Assembly (NCBI RefSeq): GCF_006861795.1
Contig: NZ_VDGH01000009.1
Location: 62,001-126,000 of the forward strand
Source of the DNA: Psychrobacillus lasiicapitis
GTDB lineage: Bacteria > Bacillota > Bacilli > Bacillales_A > Planococcaceae
Reading direction: 5' to 3'
DNA length: 64,000 nt
The notes under the pieces were generated by a model. The model was not told the origin of the DNA. It saw only the letters and a program-made list of their open reading frames with translations, and did no database searches. A program made the position numbers and the translations under genes. Positions 35,871-46,043 of this stretch are shown here, piece after piece (the stretch's first letter is position 1; each line of letters begins with the position of its first letter).

Positions 35871-36314
35871 ATCTTTTCAAGTATTGCAAAAGACTATGAA
35901 AAAAACATGTCACTAATTATAAGAATTTAATCAATTTTCTTTTTATATTAAGTGTAAATTGATATTTTCGATGTATTCTTTTTAATTATTATTAAAATAT
36001 AGTTTTAAAGTACTATGTTTTAATGATACTTAAGGCTCCTGAAATCGATTATAATTTATAAGGAAGATTTACTATAGGTATATATTTATTGAAGGAGTCT
36101 TACCTAAAGATAAAAAATCACTGTCATTGGAATCTATTCAAACAATGGTGATTTTTCAAAGTATCTCTTGATTAGAGGGAAGGGGAAAATAGTGACGATG
36201 CGTTAAAAAGTTTATAGATGAATCTCAAAAGTAAAGTTATTATGTGTTAAGCAGTGGGATAGCGAAGTATGACTTGGAAGGCTGTAGTCTGTATAGATAG
36301 GAAGGAATATATTC

Positions 36315-38387
36315 ATGGTAAAGAAAAATAATAAAACGAAGTTAAACTTGTTTTCTTGGATAAAAAATAGTATTTCAACAAAAGTAGCTTTTGTGCTCTT
36401 TATAGCTATCATCATTGTATTTTCAATTACAGGGTTTTTGATAAATTCCTATACGAAATCCATATTAGTTCAAAATGTAGAAGAAAACGTATCGACGAAA
36501 AGTGAGGCAATTGCGGATCAAGTAAATAATATGTTTGCTGATAAAGGAACGATTGTAAGGCAAATTGCGACAAACCAGGAGATATTAAAATACTTAAATA
36601 CAGCCGGCTCAAGAGAGGAAGCCACAACCAATGTTTATTACGATGGCGTTTTAAAATCACTTGATGAGATTGTTAAAACAGATGATGCTGTTGCAATGGC
36701 TTGGATTGCCAGTAATAAGTCTAATTTTCTAGTTGGAAGTAATAATGTAGTATCAGATCCAAGCTTTGATATAAAAAGCAGACCTTGGTATGAAAAAGCC
36801 GTAGAGGAAGAGGATGTATATTTTACGGAGCCATATATGGATGAAGTCTTTGGAAAAATGATCTTAAGTGCTATGAAACCAATTAAGGAAGGTAATAACA
36901 CGGTTGGTATCATTGCGATAGACTTATTTTTAGATGAATTACCCCAATTAATGCAATCCTATAAGATGGGGGAAAATGGATATTCATTTTTACTATCGAA
37001 CGATGGGACTATTTTATATCATCCAAACAGTGAGTTAATACTGGAACAAAAACTTCAATCACTTTCTGGGGAAATAGGAAATGTCGGTAAGAAAATGGTG
37101 AGCGGTGAAAAGGGACTAAAATTAACGCAAGTAAATGAAGGCTTAGAATATATCGGTTTTTCACCAGTCCCAACAACCGATTGGTCAGTTGGAACATCAA
37201 TACCACAAGAAGAAGCATTAAGTAGTCTTAAAACTTTTACATTAATGATGGGTTTATATTTTGGTATTGCTTGTCTCATTCTTATTGTCTTAGTATTCTT
37301 CCTATTAAAAGGTATGTTAAAAGGAATTCCACTTGTTACTAAGGTAATGGAGCAACTAGCTGCAGGTAATTTAAGCCAGCAAGAGATACAATCAAAATCT
37401 AAAGATGAAATAGGTCAGTTAGTTACATCTACAAACCAATTGAATCAAAACTTGCGAGCTATAGTAAGTCAAATTAATACCGTTTCTGAAACAGTGAGTA
37501 GTCAAAGTGAAGAGTTGACTCAATCGGCAAACGAAGTGAAAATGGGAGCAGAACAAGTGGCGATTACCATGCAAGAATTAGCGTCCGGTTCTGAAACGCA
37601 AGCTAATAGTGCGAGTGATTTATCATTTGGTATGAATAGTTTTGCAGAAAAGGTTCAAGAAGCAAATGAAAATAGTTATCGCATTGAAACAAATTCAAAA
37701 GTAGTTTTAAATATGACAAAAGATGGATCTGAGTTAATGAAGAATTCAATTGCTCAAATGGACAAAATAGATAAAATAGTGCGAGACTCAGTCCAGAAGG
37801 TTCAAGGACTGGACAAGCAATCACAGGAAATTTCGAATTTAGTAACCGTGATTAAGGATGTTTCTAATCAAACGAATCTTCTAGCTTTAAATGCTGCCAT
37901 CGAAGCTGCAAGGGCTGGAGAACATGGAAAAGGATTTGCAGTAGTAGCCGATGAAGTAAGAAAACTTGCTGAACAAGTATCTGATTCTGTAACGAATATA
38001 ACAGATATAGTAGGCAATATTCAAAAAGAATCTGGTCTTGTATCGGAATCGCTACAAGGTGGGTATGAAGAAGTAGAAAAAGGAAAAGCACAGGTTGAGT
38101 CCACTGGCGAGACTTTCAGTGGAATAAGTGAAGCTGTAACAGAGATGGTTAATAGTATTACAACTATTGCTGAGAACTTAACTGAAATTGCAGCAAATGC
38201 ACAGGAGATGAATGGAGCAATTGAAGAAATTGCTTCTGTTTCGGAAGAATCCGCTGCTGGTGTTGAACAAACATCTGCATCTTCCCAGCAAATAAGCAGC
38301 ATTATGGAAGAAGTGGCCGGAGGATCGGGTCAACTAGCAAAGTTAGCTGAAGAACTAAATGATTTAGTAAGGCATTTTAAGTTATAA
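36315..38387 (+). CDS. Methyl-accepting chemotaxis protein with dCache sensor
   Basis: 690 residues. TM1 at about 24-46 and TM2 at about 308-332 flank an extracellular double-Cache domain (with [25 protein letters not shown] and [20 protein letters not shown]), typical of amino acid or carboxylate sensors. A HAMP segment follows (about 333-385), then the cytoplasmic coiled coil with the conserved tip [20 protein letters not shown] near 515-534. No C-terminal CheR-tether pentapeptide is seen. No chemotaxis or flagellar genes lie nearby, so it is an orphan receptor feeding the main CheA/CheW array. Ligand unknown. Confidence 0.92.
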   Translation: MVKKNNKTKLNLFSWIKNSISTKVAFVLFIAIIIVFSITGFLINSYTKSILVQNVEENVSTKSEAIADQVNNMFADKGTIVRQIATNQEILKYLNTAGSREEATTNVYYDGVLKSLDEIVKTDDAVAMAWIASNKSNFLVGSNNVVSDPSFDIKSRPWYEKAVEEEDVYFTEPYMDEVFGKMILSAMKPIKEGNNTVGIIAIDLFLDELPQLMQSYKMGENGYSFLLSNDGTILYHPNSELILEQKLQSLSGEIGNVGKKMVSGEKGLKLTQVNEGLEYIGFSPVPTTDWSVGTSIPQEEALSSLKTFTLMMGLYFGIACLILIVLVFFLLKGMLKGIPLVTKVMEQLAAGNLSQQEIQSKSKDEIGQLVTSTNQLNQNLRAIVSQINTVSETVSSQSEELTQSANEVKMGAEQVAITMQELASGSETQANSASDLSFGMNSFAEKVQEANENSYRIETNSKVVLNMTKDGSELMKNSIAQMDKIDKIVRDSVQKVQGLDKQSQEISNLVTVIKDVSNQTNLLALNAAIEAARAGEHGKGFAVVADEVRKLAEQVSDSVTNITDIVGNIQKESGLVSESLQGGYEEVEKGKAQVESTGETFSGISEAVTEMVNSITTIAENLTEIAANAQEMNGAIEEIASVSEESAAGVEQTSASSQQISSIMEEVAGGSGQLAKLAEELNDLVRHFKL

Positions 38388-38397
38388 ACAATGGGTT

Positions 38398-38711
38398 TTA
38401 TCCCGCGTTAACGGGCAGTAAGACTCCCACTTCAAGCTGTAAGAAAAACGAAAAGATAAGTGGGAGATCAACTGCCCGTAAAAGCCCGATTGAATGATCG
38501 CAGACTAAGTACGCAACATCGTGTTGCTCCTGCGCAAAGCTCGTTGCAAAATAAAAGAGCCTTTGCAACGTCTGTGTAACCCACATCGTGTGGGCCTCAA
38601 CTAACAATCAGTGGAGGAAAGCAGACTAAATGCGCGACGTCCATGTCGAAACGTCCGCACTAGCACGTCCTGTGCATCGGAAAATCCCCCTTGATTGAAG
38701 TTTCACTTTAT
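38398..38711. repeat. Structured dispersed repeat, full copy 2
   Basis: Aligned end to end with the copy at 13398-13711. Several stems are better preserved here (GTTGCAAA/TTTGCAAC, CCACA/TGTGG, GGGCAGT/ACTGCCC), others worse (AGTGG..). It starts 11 bp after the chemoreceptor stop. The 570 bp behind it up to the acidic protein gene hold a terminator and no recognised gene. Confidence 0.75.
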
Positions 38712-38755
38712 CCTAATGCTACAAATATTACTGAATAATAACGAGTGAATTAATG

Positions 38756-38788
38756 AAACAGACACATAAAATAATGTGTCTGTTTTTT
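38756..38788. terminator. Terminator behind the second structured repeat
   Basis: AAACAGACACAT/ATGTGTCTGTTT, 12 bp perfect, then T-run. Confidence 0.85.
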
Positions 38789-39284
38789 AATTTAATGCCC
38801 ATAGGGTAGGAGAGAAGGGTGTCTTTTTAAAAACTATAAGTAATCTATCAGATGATAAATTATAAAATATTCATTAATAATTGTTATATTCTTTTGATAA
38901 TTTTTACTTTCTAGTTTTATTTGTAAAGTTAAAATGGACAAGTTTTTTCAAATTATTCAATGTGGAAAAACACTTAAAGTATCAGTGAGAACAAATACGC
39001 AAGCATAATTAATCTCTTTAGAATAGAGTTATTTAAGTGATATACATTATTTCATATATTGCAAAATTCTATAAATAAGTAATCGAAGCGACATTTTTTT
39101 TAATCGGAGAAACACAAAGTGGTAACAAAGCTTTGGTATATTCAATGCAGGCAGATGATGGTGCTGCCGGAAAATTTGAGTAATAATCTTACTCGGGCTG
39201 AGAAGAGGTGAAATGATAGATAACGGAATTTATGAAAAATCCATCCTATCAGTAGAAAAAATACGAATTAGGAGAGATCAAGTA

Positions 39285-40868
39285 ATGAATAAAAAACAAA
39301 TGGAATCGAAGAAAGCTAATAAAAATTTATCGAAGAAAGTAGCTCCACTGGTGATGTCAACATCTATGATGGCAGCAACTTTTTTAGCAGCTGGTGCTCC
39401 TATTTCTGCAGCAGAGCTTGATACAAAAGACGTTAATCCAGAAGTTATTGAACATGTGAAAAATCATGGTCAGGAAGTATCTGCATTAGCGAAAAGTTTA
39501 TCAGGATCTCCTGAAAAAGGTGAACTAGTTAGCAAACTAGCTCGACTTCATTCCCAAACAACTAATGATAATCCAGATAATAAAGACAATATAGATGATA
39601 CAAATAACGATGCAACACAAGAAGGCGAATTAAATGATGATGCAACAGCAGAAGAAACAGAAGCACCGACAGCTGAGGAAGGTCAAGAAGCAGTAGAAGA
39701 AGACAAAGCAACGGAAGAATCGGAAGAACCAACAGCTGAAGAAGGTCAAGTAACAGATGAAACAGAAGCAGTAGAGGAAGACAAAGCAACGGAAGAATCG
39801 GAAGCACCAACAGCTGAAGAAGGTCAAGAAGCAGATGAAAAAGAAGCGGTAGAAGAAGAAACAGCAACGGAAGAATCGGAAGAAGCGACAGCTGAAGAAG
39901 GTCAGGAAGCAGATGAAAAAGAAGCAGTAGAAGAAGACAAAGCAACGGAAGAATCGGAAGCACCAACAGCTGAAGAAGATCAAGTAACAGATGAAAAAGA
40001 AGCGGTAGAAGAAGACGAAGCAACGGAAGAATCGGAAGCACCAACAGCTGAAGAAGGTCAAGAAGCAGATGAAAAAGAAGCGGTAGAAGAAGACAAAGCA
40101 ACGGAAGAATCGGAAGCGTCAACAGCTGAAGAAGATCAAATAACAGATGAAAAAGAAGCGGTAGAAGAAGGCGAAGCAGCTGAAGAATCGGAAGCACCAA
40201 CAGCTGAAGAAGATCAAGTAACAGATGAAAAAGAAGCGGTAGAAGAAGACAAAGCAACGGAAGAATCAGAAGCACCGACAGCCGATGGGGATCAAGCAAC
40301 TGAAGAGCCTGAAGCTCCAAATGCTGAAGAAGAGCAAGTAGATGATTCTAGTGCCTGGGTAGATAAAGCTTACCAATTTATCGGTGATGGCTACCACAGT
40401 GTCATTGGATATTATCAAACTCTTATTGAACAAAAATTAGCTCAAACAGGTGAAGAATCCGAAAACGTGGAAGCTATTGATGTAGTATCTGATGTAGGTG
40501 AAACAGATACACCAACTTTAGAGGCAGATACATCTCAAGACGTCTCTGTTGATATTGAAAACACAGACTTAACAAATGATGCTGACGTTAATCTAGAAAA
40601 CCCAGTAAGTGTAGAAAATGAAGAGCAAGCATCTGATGTAGAAACACAAGAGCAAGAAACTGTAGAATCAGTGGAGAATATAGTATCAGATGTTGAAAAT
40701 CCGGTACAAGCAATAAATGAAGAAGAAAATGTGGCTACTGAAACAGAACAAGTGAGTCAAAGTGAAGTAGAAAAAGAGTCCGACCAAACCTCTTTAAAGG
40801 ATAAAATGGTCGTGTACTATCAAGACCTAGTAGCTTCATTTTCTAACTTTATGAACTTCTTAAAATAA
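39285..40868 (+). CDS. Secreted highly acidic repeat protein
   Basis: 527 residues from the ATG at 39285 (AGGAGAG at 39270-39276); the open frame extends to 39213 without support. A long signal peptide ends near PISAAE (residue ~43). Residues ~145-345 consist of about eight copies of a 26-residue (78-bp) unit around AVEEDKATEESEAPTAEEGQ, nearly all Glu, Ala, Thr, Asp and Ser. Two short less acidic modules with YYQ-L (..VIGYYQTLIEQKL.. and ..MVVYYQDLVASF..) follow. No LPXTG, SLH, LysM or membrane anchor is seen. Function unknown; a surface polyelectrolyte or cation-binding protein is possible. The repeat number is likely to vary between strains. Confidence 0.75.
   Translation: MNKKQMESKKANKNLSKKVAPLVMSTSMMAATFLAAGAPISAAELDTKDVNPEVIEHVKNHGQEVSALAKSLSGSPEKGELVSKLARLHSQTTNDNPDNKDNIDDTNNDATQEGELNDDATAEETEAPTAEEGQEAVEEDKATEESEEPTAEEGQVTDETEAVEEDKATEESEAPTAEEGQEADEKEAVEEETATEESEEATAEEGQEADEKEAVEEDKATEESEAPTAEEDQVTDEKEAVEEDEATEESEAPTAEEGQEADEKEAVEEDKATEESEASTAEEDQITDEKEAVEEGEAAEESEAPTAEEDQVTDEKEAVEEDKATEESEAPTADGDQATEEPEAPNAEEEQVDDSSAWVDKAYQFIGDGYHSVIGYYQTLIEQKLAQTGEESENVEAIDVVSDVGETDTPTLEADTSQDVSVDIENTDLTNDADVNLENPVSVENEEQASDVETQEQETVESVENIVSDVENPVQAINEEENVATETEQVSQSEVEKESDQTSLKDKMVVYYQDLVASFSNFMNFLK
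39737..40290. repeat. 78-bp tandem coding repeats in the acidic protein gene
   Basis: About eight imperfect in-frame 78-bp units, near-identical over long stretches, with local substitutions GQEAD/DQVTD alternating between units. Confidence 0.8.
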
Positions 40869-40922
40869 GAATGACTCTAGCATCATTGATCGCAATCTAA
40901 TGAATTCGAACTGAATAAAAGG

Positions 40923-40964
40923 GAGGGGAATGAATAAAGAAGAATATTCATTTCCCTCTTTTTT
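40923..40964 (+). terminator. Terminator of the acidic protein gene
   Basis: GAGGGGAATGAATA/TATTCATTTCCCTC, then T6. Confidence 0.85.
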
Positions 40965-41027
40965 ATATAAAAAAGGGTTTATGTATGGTAAAAGTGAATT
41001 GCCGATTTAATGAAACAATAGGATAAT

Positions 41028-41145
41028 CTAAAGGCTTCTCATTTGTTGTGTATTCTTTTGAGATGTTTTTTCATTTATTTGTTCAATTGGAGATGAACAT
41101 TCTTAGTGATTCATTGTAATGCCTTGTCCGTCTAGAACTAGTCCG
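41028..41145 (-). pseudogene. Integrase relic 2 (C-terminal end only)
   Basis: The DNA aligns with the 3' end of integrase relic 1 (both share GGCTTCTCAT..GTTGTG..CTTTTG..TTTTTTCATTT..). The minus strand reads ..EKTSQKNTQQMRSL-stop against ..EASQKFSQLMRSL-stop of relic 1, with an internal stop upstream. The remaining 796-bp gap up to the GH3 gene is AT-rich and otherwise empty. Confidence 0.65.
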
Positions 41146-41467
41146 AATACCAACTGAATTTTCTAGAAAAGTGGAACCTTTGAAAAGATGCCTATTATAT
41201 TATAGCCAATCCTCCATTACCCTAAAGCTTCTACTACTTCCCTTGGTTTATATTTAAAGCCACTTACCATAAGACTATGCAATTAAGAGACGATATTTAT
41301 TTCATAGATTGCCTATCAACTTCCATAAAACACCTATTTATCTTTAGTAACAACGCATATTTCTTAAACAGAAGTTCTTCTACCTAATTATTATTATATT
41401 TATAATAATAATTATTTAGATTCATTTTAATCATTTATTTTGCAATTCAATGCTTTTATCAGTGTTT

Positions 41468-41481
41468 TTATAGCGTTTTCA
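41468..41481. promoter_or_regulatory. Candidate CcpA (cre) site upstream of the GH3 gene
   Basis: TTATAGCGTTTTCA, two mismatches from the TGWAANCGNTNWCA consensus, 184 bp before the ATG. Weak evidence. Confidence 0.3.
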
Positions 41482-41664
41482 GGACTTTAGAATCGTTACT
41501 AATATAGTGTTTTTTGTTATGAATCTGTAATTTACTGTTAATGCTAGTGTAATAGTTTTCCTCTATACTGAGACGCGGAATAGTTAGCAAGGGAGAGAAA
41601 AAGTTGAAAAAATAATTATTAATAGAATAATAATTGAAGAGTAGATTGTAAGGGAGAATTTAGG

Positions 41665-44136
41665 ATGATAAAACGAATTAGTGCAATTATTTTAACAGCA
41701 ACGATTTCTATGTCTTCGTTAGTGAATCCTGCTAATGCAATGAATGGAGAATCAGAAGGAGGAGTCAACCCTTGGATGAACACCAAGTTGTCTGCTGAAG
41801 AGCGTACCGAGCTGCTTTTGGATGAGATGACGATGGAACAGAAAATCCAACAAATCGCCATATCGCGCTTCAATGAAAACGACACTGGAGAGACGGTTGT
41901 GATTAAAAAGGGTGGTACTAGTAAGTATCAGAACGGTGAATTCGCGCCCGAGGGTACCTTGCCTGGTTGTGAATGGCAGGACACCGGCCGTCAGATTCAT
42001 GGGATTGAGGAATTAGGCATTCCAACAGTCCGTATGACTAACGGTGGTACGGGTGTAAAAGGTGGATCATGTGGCAATGACCCAGAAGCGACGGGACTAC
42101 CGTCTACCCCAGCTCTGGCTGCGACTTTCGACCGCGAGCTGAACTATGATGCTGGACGGATTCTCGGTGAAGAGACCCGTGCTTTCGCACATCACGTGCT
42201 GCTTGGACCAGGCATGAACTTAATACGTCACCCGTACGGTGGTCGGAACTATGAATACTTCAGTGAGGACCCATATTTGACGGGTATACTGGCTGCTGAA
42301 CAAGTAAAAGGCATCCAGGATCAAGGGGTCCAAGCGCAACTTAAGCACTTGGCCGGCAACGAGCAAGAAACAGAGAGATGGACGATGGGTGTCCAAGTTC
42401 CTTCACAGGCTATGAACGAGCTTTATATGCTGCCTTTTGAAATGACTGTCAAGGATGCTAACCCAGCCTCCGTGATGTGTTCATTCCCAGACGTTAACGG
42501 TACTTATGCTTGTGATAGCTCTGAATTGCTACAAGATGCACTACGTGATAACTGGGGCTTTGACGGGTATGTCATGAGTGACCGTCGTGCAATTCATGAC
42601 ACGGTTGCTGCCATTAAGGCGGGCACGAATGTTGAGTTAGACTGGGCACCTCAGTACTACACGGAGGAGATCATTCAGGATGCTCTTGATTCAGGGAAAG
42701 TGACAGAGGAAGAAATCGACAATCTTCTTCGTCCACGCTACATCAAAATGATTGAATTCGGCCATATGGATGAGCCTTACGACGAGTTCCTGCCTGAGAT
42801 CGTCGATCCAATTGCTAATGGTGCTAGCGCACGAAAGATGGCCGAGGAAGGCGCAGTGCTTTTAAAGAATGATAACGACTTCCTACCACTTAACGGTGAA
42901 CCGAAGTCTATTGCACTAATCGGTGTTGAATGGTTTGCTGGTGAGGCAAAGATGTCCCCGCGCTCTATTCGAGACAATAATGAGAACGTAAATGCTCCTT
43001 ATACGGTCACTCCGCAAGAAGGACTAGAAAATGTTATAGAGGAACTAGGCTATGACACTGAAGTAACATACAATGATGGCCGTGACCCGAAGGCTGCAGC
43101 TAAGCTTGCTGCTGAGTCTGACGTTGTGCTTCTTATGGTAGGCGACAACCCTCATGAGACTGTAGACCGTGATACCCTAGGATTCCCAGCTATCGACCTT
43201 GATGCAAACAAGGATAAAGAGGATTGGGTGGAACAGGAGCCACTAATTGATGCAGTCTTGGAGGCAAATGCGGAGAATACGGCTGTGGTATTGAAGACTT
43301 CTGGTACGGTTCTAATGCCGTGGTTGGATAAAGTGCCTGCTGTCCTAGAGGCTTGGTTCCCAGGAATGGAGGATGGCAATGCTGTGGCCAACTTGCTTTA
43401 CGGAAAAGTCAATCCTTCCGGTAAGCTGCCTATGACATTCGGTGCAACTGAGCGTGAAGCTGCCTTCGCAACAGAGGAACAATTCCCTGGAACGCGTCAA
43501 GATACTGGCAAGGTAGGTGGACCAGGCCCATATGGTGATGGTTCCGACCAATTAATCGCCAAGTATACGGAAGGTCTAGAAATGGGCTACCGTTGGTATG
43601 AAGCAAACGATGTGAAGCCAGTCTTCCCATTCGGGTACGGTTTATCGTATACGACTTTCGAGTATGATGACTTGAAGGTTAAGAAGATTCGTAGTAAAGC
43701 AAATTCAAAAGACAAAGGAAATAACAGCTCATTGTCCGGTATTGACGTATCCTTCACTATCAAGAACACTGGTGATGTTGCCGGAAAAGAAGCGACACAG
43801 GTTTATCTGACACTGCCAGACGAGGCAGGACAGCCAACCAAACGTCTAGTTAACTTCGAGAAAGTTGATCTTGAGCCTGGTGAGAGCAAACGTGTTACTG
43901 TGCGCATTAACCAGACTGACTCCAACCACCCGTTCTCTTACTTTATTCCGGAAGAACCGGACAATCTAGCGAACTGGGCTGATGGCGAGTGGACAACTGT
44001 TGATGGCAAATATCGCGTGCATGTCGGTGGTTCTTCGGCAGATACTCCTTTGGTAAAAGACATCCCGTTGAACTTCAAACTTAACAAAGACAACGGCAAC
44101 AAAGGTAACAATGGTAAGGGGAACTCTAAGAAGTAG
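41665..44136 (+). CDS. Secreted glycoside hydrolase family 3 protein (beta-glucosidase-like)
   Basis: 823 residues. Signal peptide 1-26 (..VNPANA). The GH3 (alpha/beta)8 domain has the family blocks EYFSEDPYLTG (197-207), LKHLAGNEQE with K227-H228, and the nucleophile region VMSDRRAIHD with D306. The GH3 C-terminal alpha/beta sandwich follows (GVEWFAGEAK.., AWFPGMEDGNAVANLLYGKVNPSGKLP) and then a fibronectin-III-like domain (FTIKNTGDVAGKEATQVYL) ending in a K/N/G-rich tail. It releases terminal sugars from beta-glucans or related glycans outside the cell. The tryptophan that usually follows the nucleophile (SDW) is R. Base composition is clearly richer in GC than flanking genes, suggesting transfer. 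Confidence 0.88.
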   Translation: MIKRISAIILTATISMSSLVNPANAMNGESEGGVNPWMNTKLSAEERTELLLDEMTMEQKIQQIAISRFNENDTGETVVIKKGGTSKYQNGEFAPEGTLPGCEWQDTGRQIHGIEELGIPTVRMTNGGTGVKGGSCGNDPEATGLPSTPALAATFDRELNYDAGRILGEETRAFAHHVLLGPGMNLIRHPYGGRNYEYFSEDPYLTGILAAEQVKGIQDQGVQAQLKHLAGNEQETERWTMGVQVPSQAMNELYMLPFEMTVKDANPASVMCSFPDVNGTYACDSSELLQDALRDNWGFDGYVMSDRRAIHDTVAAIKAGTNVELDWAPQYYTEEIIQDALDSGKVTEEEIDNLLRPRYIKMIEFGHMDEPYDEFLPEIVDPIANGASARKMAEEGAVLLKNDNDFLPLNGEPKSIALIGVEWFAGEAKMSPRSIRDNNENVNAPYTVTPQEGLENVIEELGYDTEVTYNDGRDPKAAAKLAAESDVVLLMVGDNPHETVDRDTLGFPAIDLDANKDKEDWVEQEPLIDAVLEANAENTAVVLKTSGTVLMPWLDKVPAVLEAWFPGMEDGNAVANLLYGKVNPSGKLPMTFGATEREAAFATEEQFPGTRQDTGKVGGPGPYGDGSDQLIAKYTEGLEMGYRWYEANDVKPVFPFGYGLSYTTFEYDDLKVKKIRSKANSKDKGNNSSLSGIDVSFTIKNTGDVAGKEATQVYLTLPDEAGQPTKRLVNFEKVDLEPGESKRVTVRINQTDSNHPFSYFIPEEPDNLANWADGEWTTVDGKYRVHVGGSSADTPLVKDIPLNFKLNKDNGNKGNNGKGNSKK

Positions 44137-44169
44137 ACCCTTGGCTATGGGATTATGTTAGAGGATTCC

Positions 44170-44201
44170 AAAAGCGGTGAGCGCTAGCGCTCACCGCTTT
44201 T
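44170..44201. terminator. 32-bp perfect palindrome behind the GH3 gene
   Basis: AAAAGCGGTGAGCGC/GCGCTCACCGCTTTT around a TA centre. Terminator or attenuator between the two carbohydrate genes; only 32 bp remain before the next start. Confidence 0.8.
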
Positions 44202-44233
44202 CTCGTCGCATTCCCTGAAAAGAGGGATGAAAA

Positions 44234-45796
44234 GTGTTCAGAAAGGACGTGAGAAATCTGATGAAGGAAATTGTTCGAAATGGCCGGCGGGTACTGGTGC
44301 ATACATGGTGGATGGTCCTTAGTCTGGTGTTTCTTTTGACTGCATGCACAGTTGAGGAATCCAACGGGCCGAATAAGAGCGAGGAAGCTGTAGAACCAGT
44401 ACCGTCAGAGAGTGATGAAGCGGTGAAGCCTACACCGATCAAGAAAGGTGACTGGCAGCTTCCTGGCCTAGTGGATCGGTCTGGAAAGCCAATTGAGGTG
44501 GAGACGCCAGGTCCAGTAACGGGTAAGCACCTTGATGTTACGGATTTCGGGGCAGACCCAAATCCGGACTCACATGACGACGCCGCAGCCATCCGGAAGG
44601 CCTTAGACGCAGCGGAACCCGGTGACGAAGTCTTGCTACCAGCAGGCACGTATGATTTACGCTCAACTGACCCGAATGACGAGTCTGCGAACATTGTGTT
44701 GCGTAGTGGCGTAGATTTACGCGGCGAGGGCCAGGAGAAGACCATACTGCTGACCTCGCTTGACGGAGAGGAGGATAGCCGAGTGATCCGGGGTTCGGGC
44801 GTTCACGATATTCTCGTCGCTGATTTTACTATCACCTCCCGTTATGAGGGGCCACTTGGTGACGATCCCGATGACGGCAATTCGGGTGGAGGTCCGATGT
44901 ACGGGATTCACTTAGGAGCAAAAGAAGGGCAAGCCAGCACTCAAATCATGGTGGAGAATCTGAGCATTCGCAGGTTCGAGCGCCATGGTATTTCGGTCAA
45001 GGCCAGCCGTGAAGTGACTATTTCTGGAAATCACATTAGTGAGGCAACTGCTATCGGTCCAGGCGGACAGGGCTACGGCATCGCTATCGAGGGCTCAAGA
45101 GACCAACATGACCCAGATGCCGCCAACGATTCTCGGCACAATGTGGTGATCGGTAATACCTTCGATGGCAAGCATCTAAGGCACTCCATTCTGCTTCAGT
45201 TTCCCACGCATAACAATCTTGTAGCGGATAACACCATCGTCGGCAGTCACCTCGACGCTATTGACCTGCACGGGGAAGGCGAATACCTGAATGAAGTTCG
45301 TCATAACACCGTCGTTGGCAGTCAGCGGGCAGGCATTGCGCTGGGCAATTCTGGAGGGGCCAAGAACAAACACGACGCCTCCGGGTCTGGGAACTGGGTG
45401 CACTCCAACAACTTGATCGGAAACCGTCAAGGCGTCCTCGTTATATTAGGAACTCCCGATACTCTCATAAAGAACAACTGGATCACCGCCGGGGAGAATT
45501 CTAAGGTTGGAATCGAGGTCCATAATGGTCCTGGCACGGAACTGTACGGAAACCACATCACTGGAGGGACTGACGGGTTCTGGGCCATTCAACTCACTGA
45601 GGATCGCGGTTCTGAGGGGCGTGGAAAAGGAATCCCTTCTGATATCAGGATCGAGTTCAATGTTATTCGACAAGCTACTAACGGCATCAGGATTGATGCG
45701 GGAGAGAATCTCAAATTGCTGAAAAATTCCCTCAATGGCATTGATGGAACTAAGCTGAGAGTGGCCGATGGAATCGACGGTGTGAAAGTTGAGTAA
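44234..45796 (+). CDS. Right-handed parallel beta-helix lipoprotein (pectate lyase superfamily)
   Basis: 520 residues from a GTG at 44234 (GAGGG at 44222-44226); an ATG at 44261 would give a shorter n-region and cannot be excluded. The lipobox LLTAC places the lipidated cysteine at residue 38. After a linker rich in E and P (about 40-85) comes a Pectate_lyase_3-type opening (LDVTDFGADPNPDSHDDAAA), then successive beta-helix turns with NxI/NTI asparagine ladders (ISGNHI, VIGNTF, VADNTI, LIKNNWI, LYGNHI). Likely a surface polysaccharide lyase, hydrolase or epimerase; no catalytic set could be assigned. Strongly GC-rich compared with the chromosome, like the GH3 gene before it. Confidence 0.75.
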   Translation: MFRKDVRNLMKEIVRNGRRVLVHTWWMVLSLVFLLTACTVEESNGPNKSEEAVEPVPSESDEAVKPTPIKKGDWQLPGLVDRSGKPIEVETPGPVTGKHLDVTDFGADPNPDSHDDAAAIRKALDAAEPGDEVLLPAGTYDLRSTDPNDESANIVLRSGVDLRGEGQEKTILLTSLDGEEDSRVIRGSGVHDILVADFTITSRYEGPLGDDPDDGNSGGGPMYGIHLGAKEGQASTQIMVENLSIRRFERHGISVKASREVTISGNHISEATAIGPGGQGYGIAIEGSRDQHDPDAANDSRHNVVIGNTFDGKHLRHSILLQFPTHNNLVADNTIVGSHLDAIDLHGEGEYLNEVRHNTVVGSQRAGIALGNSGGAKNKHDASGSGNWVHSNNLIGNRQGVLVILGTPDTLIKNNWITAGENSKVGIEVHNGPGTELYGNHITGGTDGFWAIQLTEDRGSEGRGKGIPSDIRIEFNVIRQATNGIRIDAGENLKLLKNSLNGIDGTKLRVADGIDGVKVE

Positions 45797-45826
45797 CTGA
45801 TTATTTTAGTTTAATTTCTATCATTA

Positions 45827-45857
45827 ACCCAGCCTTCATATTAAAAGAGGGCTGGGT
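45827..45857 (+). terminator. Terminator of the beta-helix gene
   Basis: ACCCAGCC/GGCTGGGT stem; the T-run is poor (CCACTTAAT). Confidence 0.6.
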
Positions 45858-46043
45858 CCACTTAATATTGTCTTCTTCCTTTAAAATCTGCCGAAAAAAC
45901 AAAGTGAATGGGGTAATTTGTGGGCATATTAATAATATCCAGTGTATAAATATCTATTGAAATTGAAAGCGTTTTATATTTAACTTTTTGAATAAACCCT
46001 TGATTGTAAAGTTTCACCCTGTTAAAATCAAATTATTATTTTT

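Noticed and set aside
36181-36314. c-di-GMP or other riboswitch in the chemoreceptor leader
   Set aside because: Some hairpins, but the conserved core bases of known classes are missing.
39100-39175. Short open stretch ending KALVYSMQADDGAAGKFE before the acidic protein gene
   Set aside because: Stops lie close upstream and no start or ribosome site was found; could be the tail of a decayed gene but cannot be supported.
39562-40320. Long minus-strand ORF rich in Leu, opposite the acidic repeat gene
   Set aside because: It mirrors the GAA/GCA-rich repeats on the plus strand; no ribosome site and no plausible protein.
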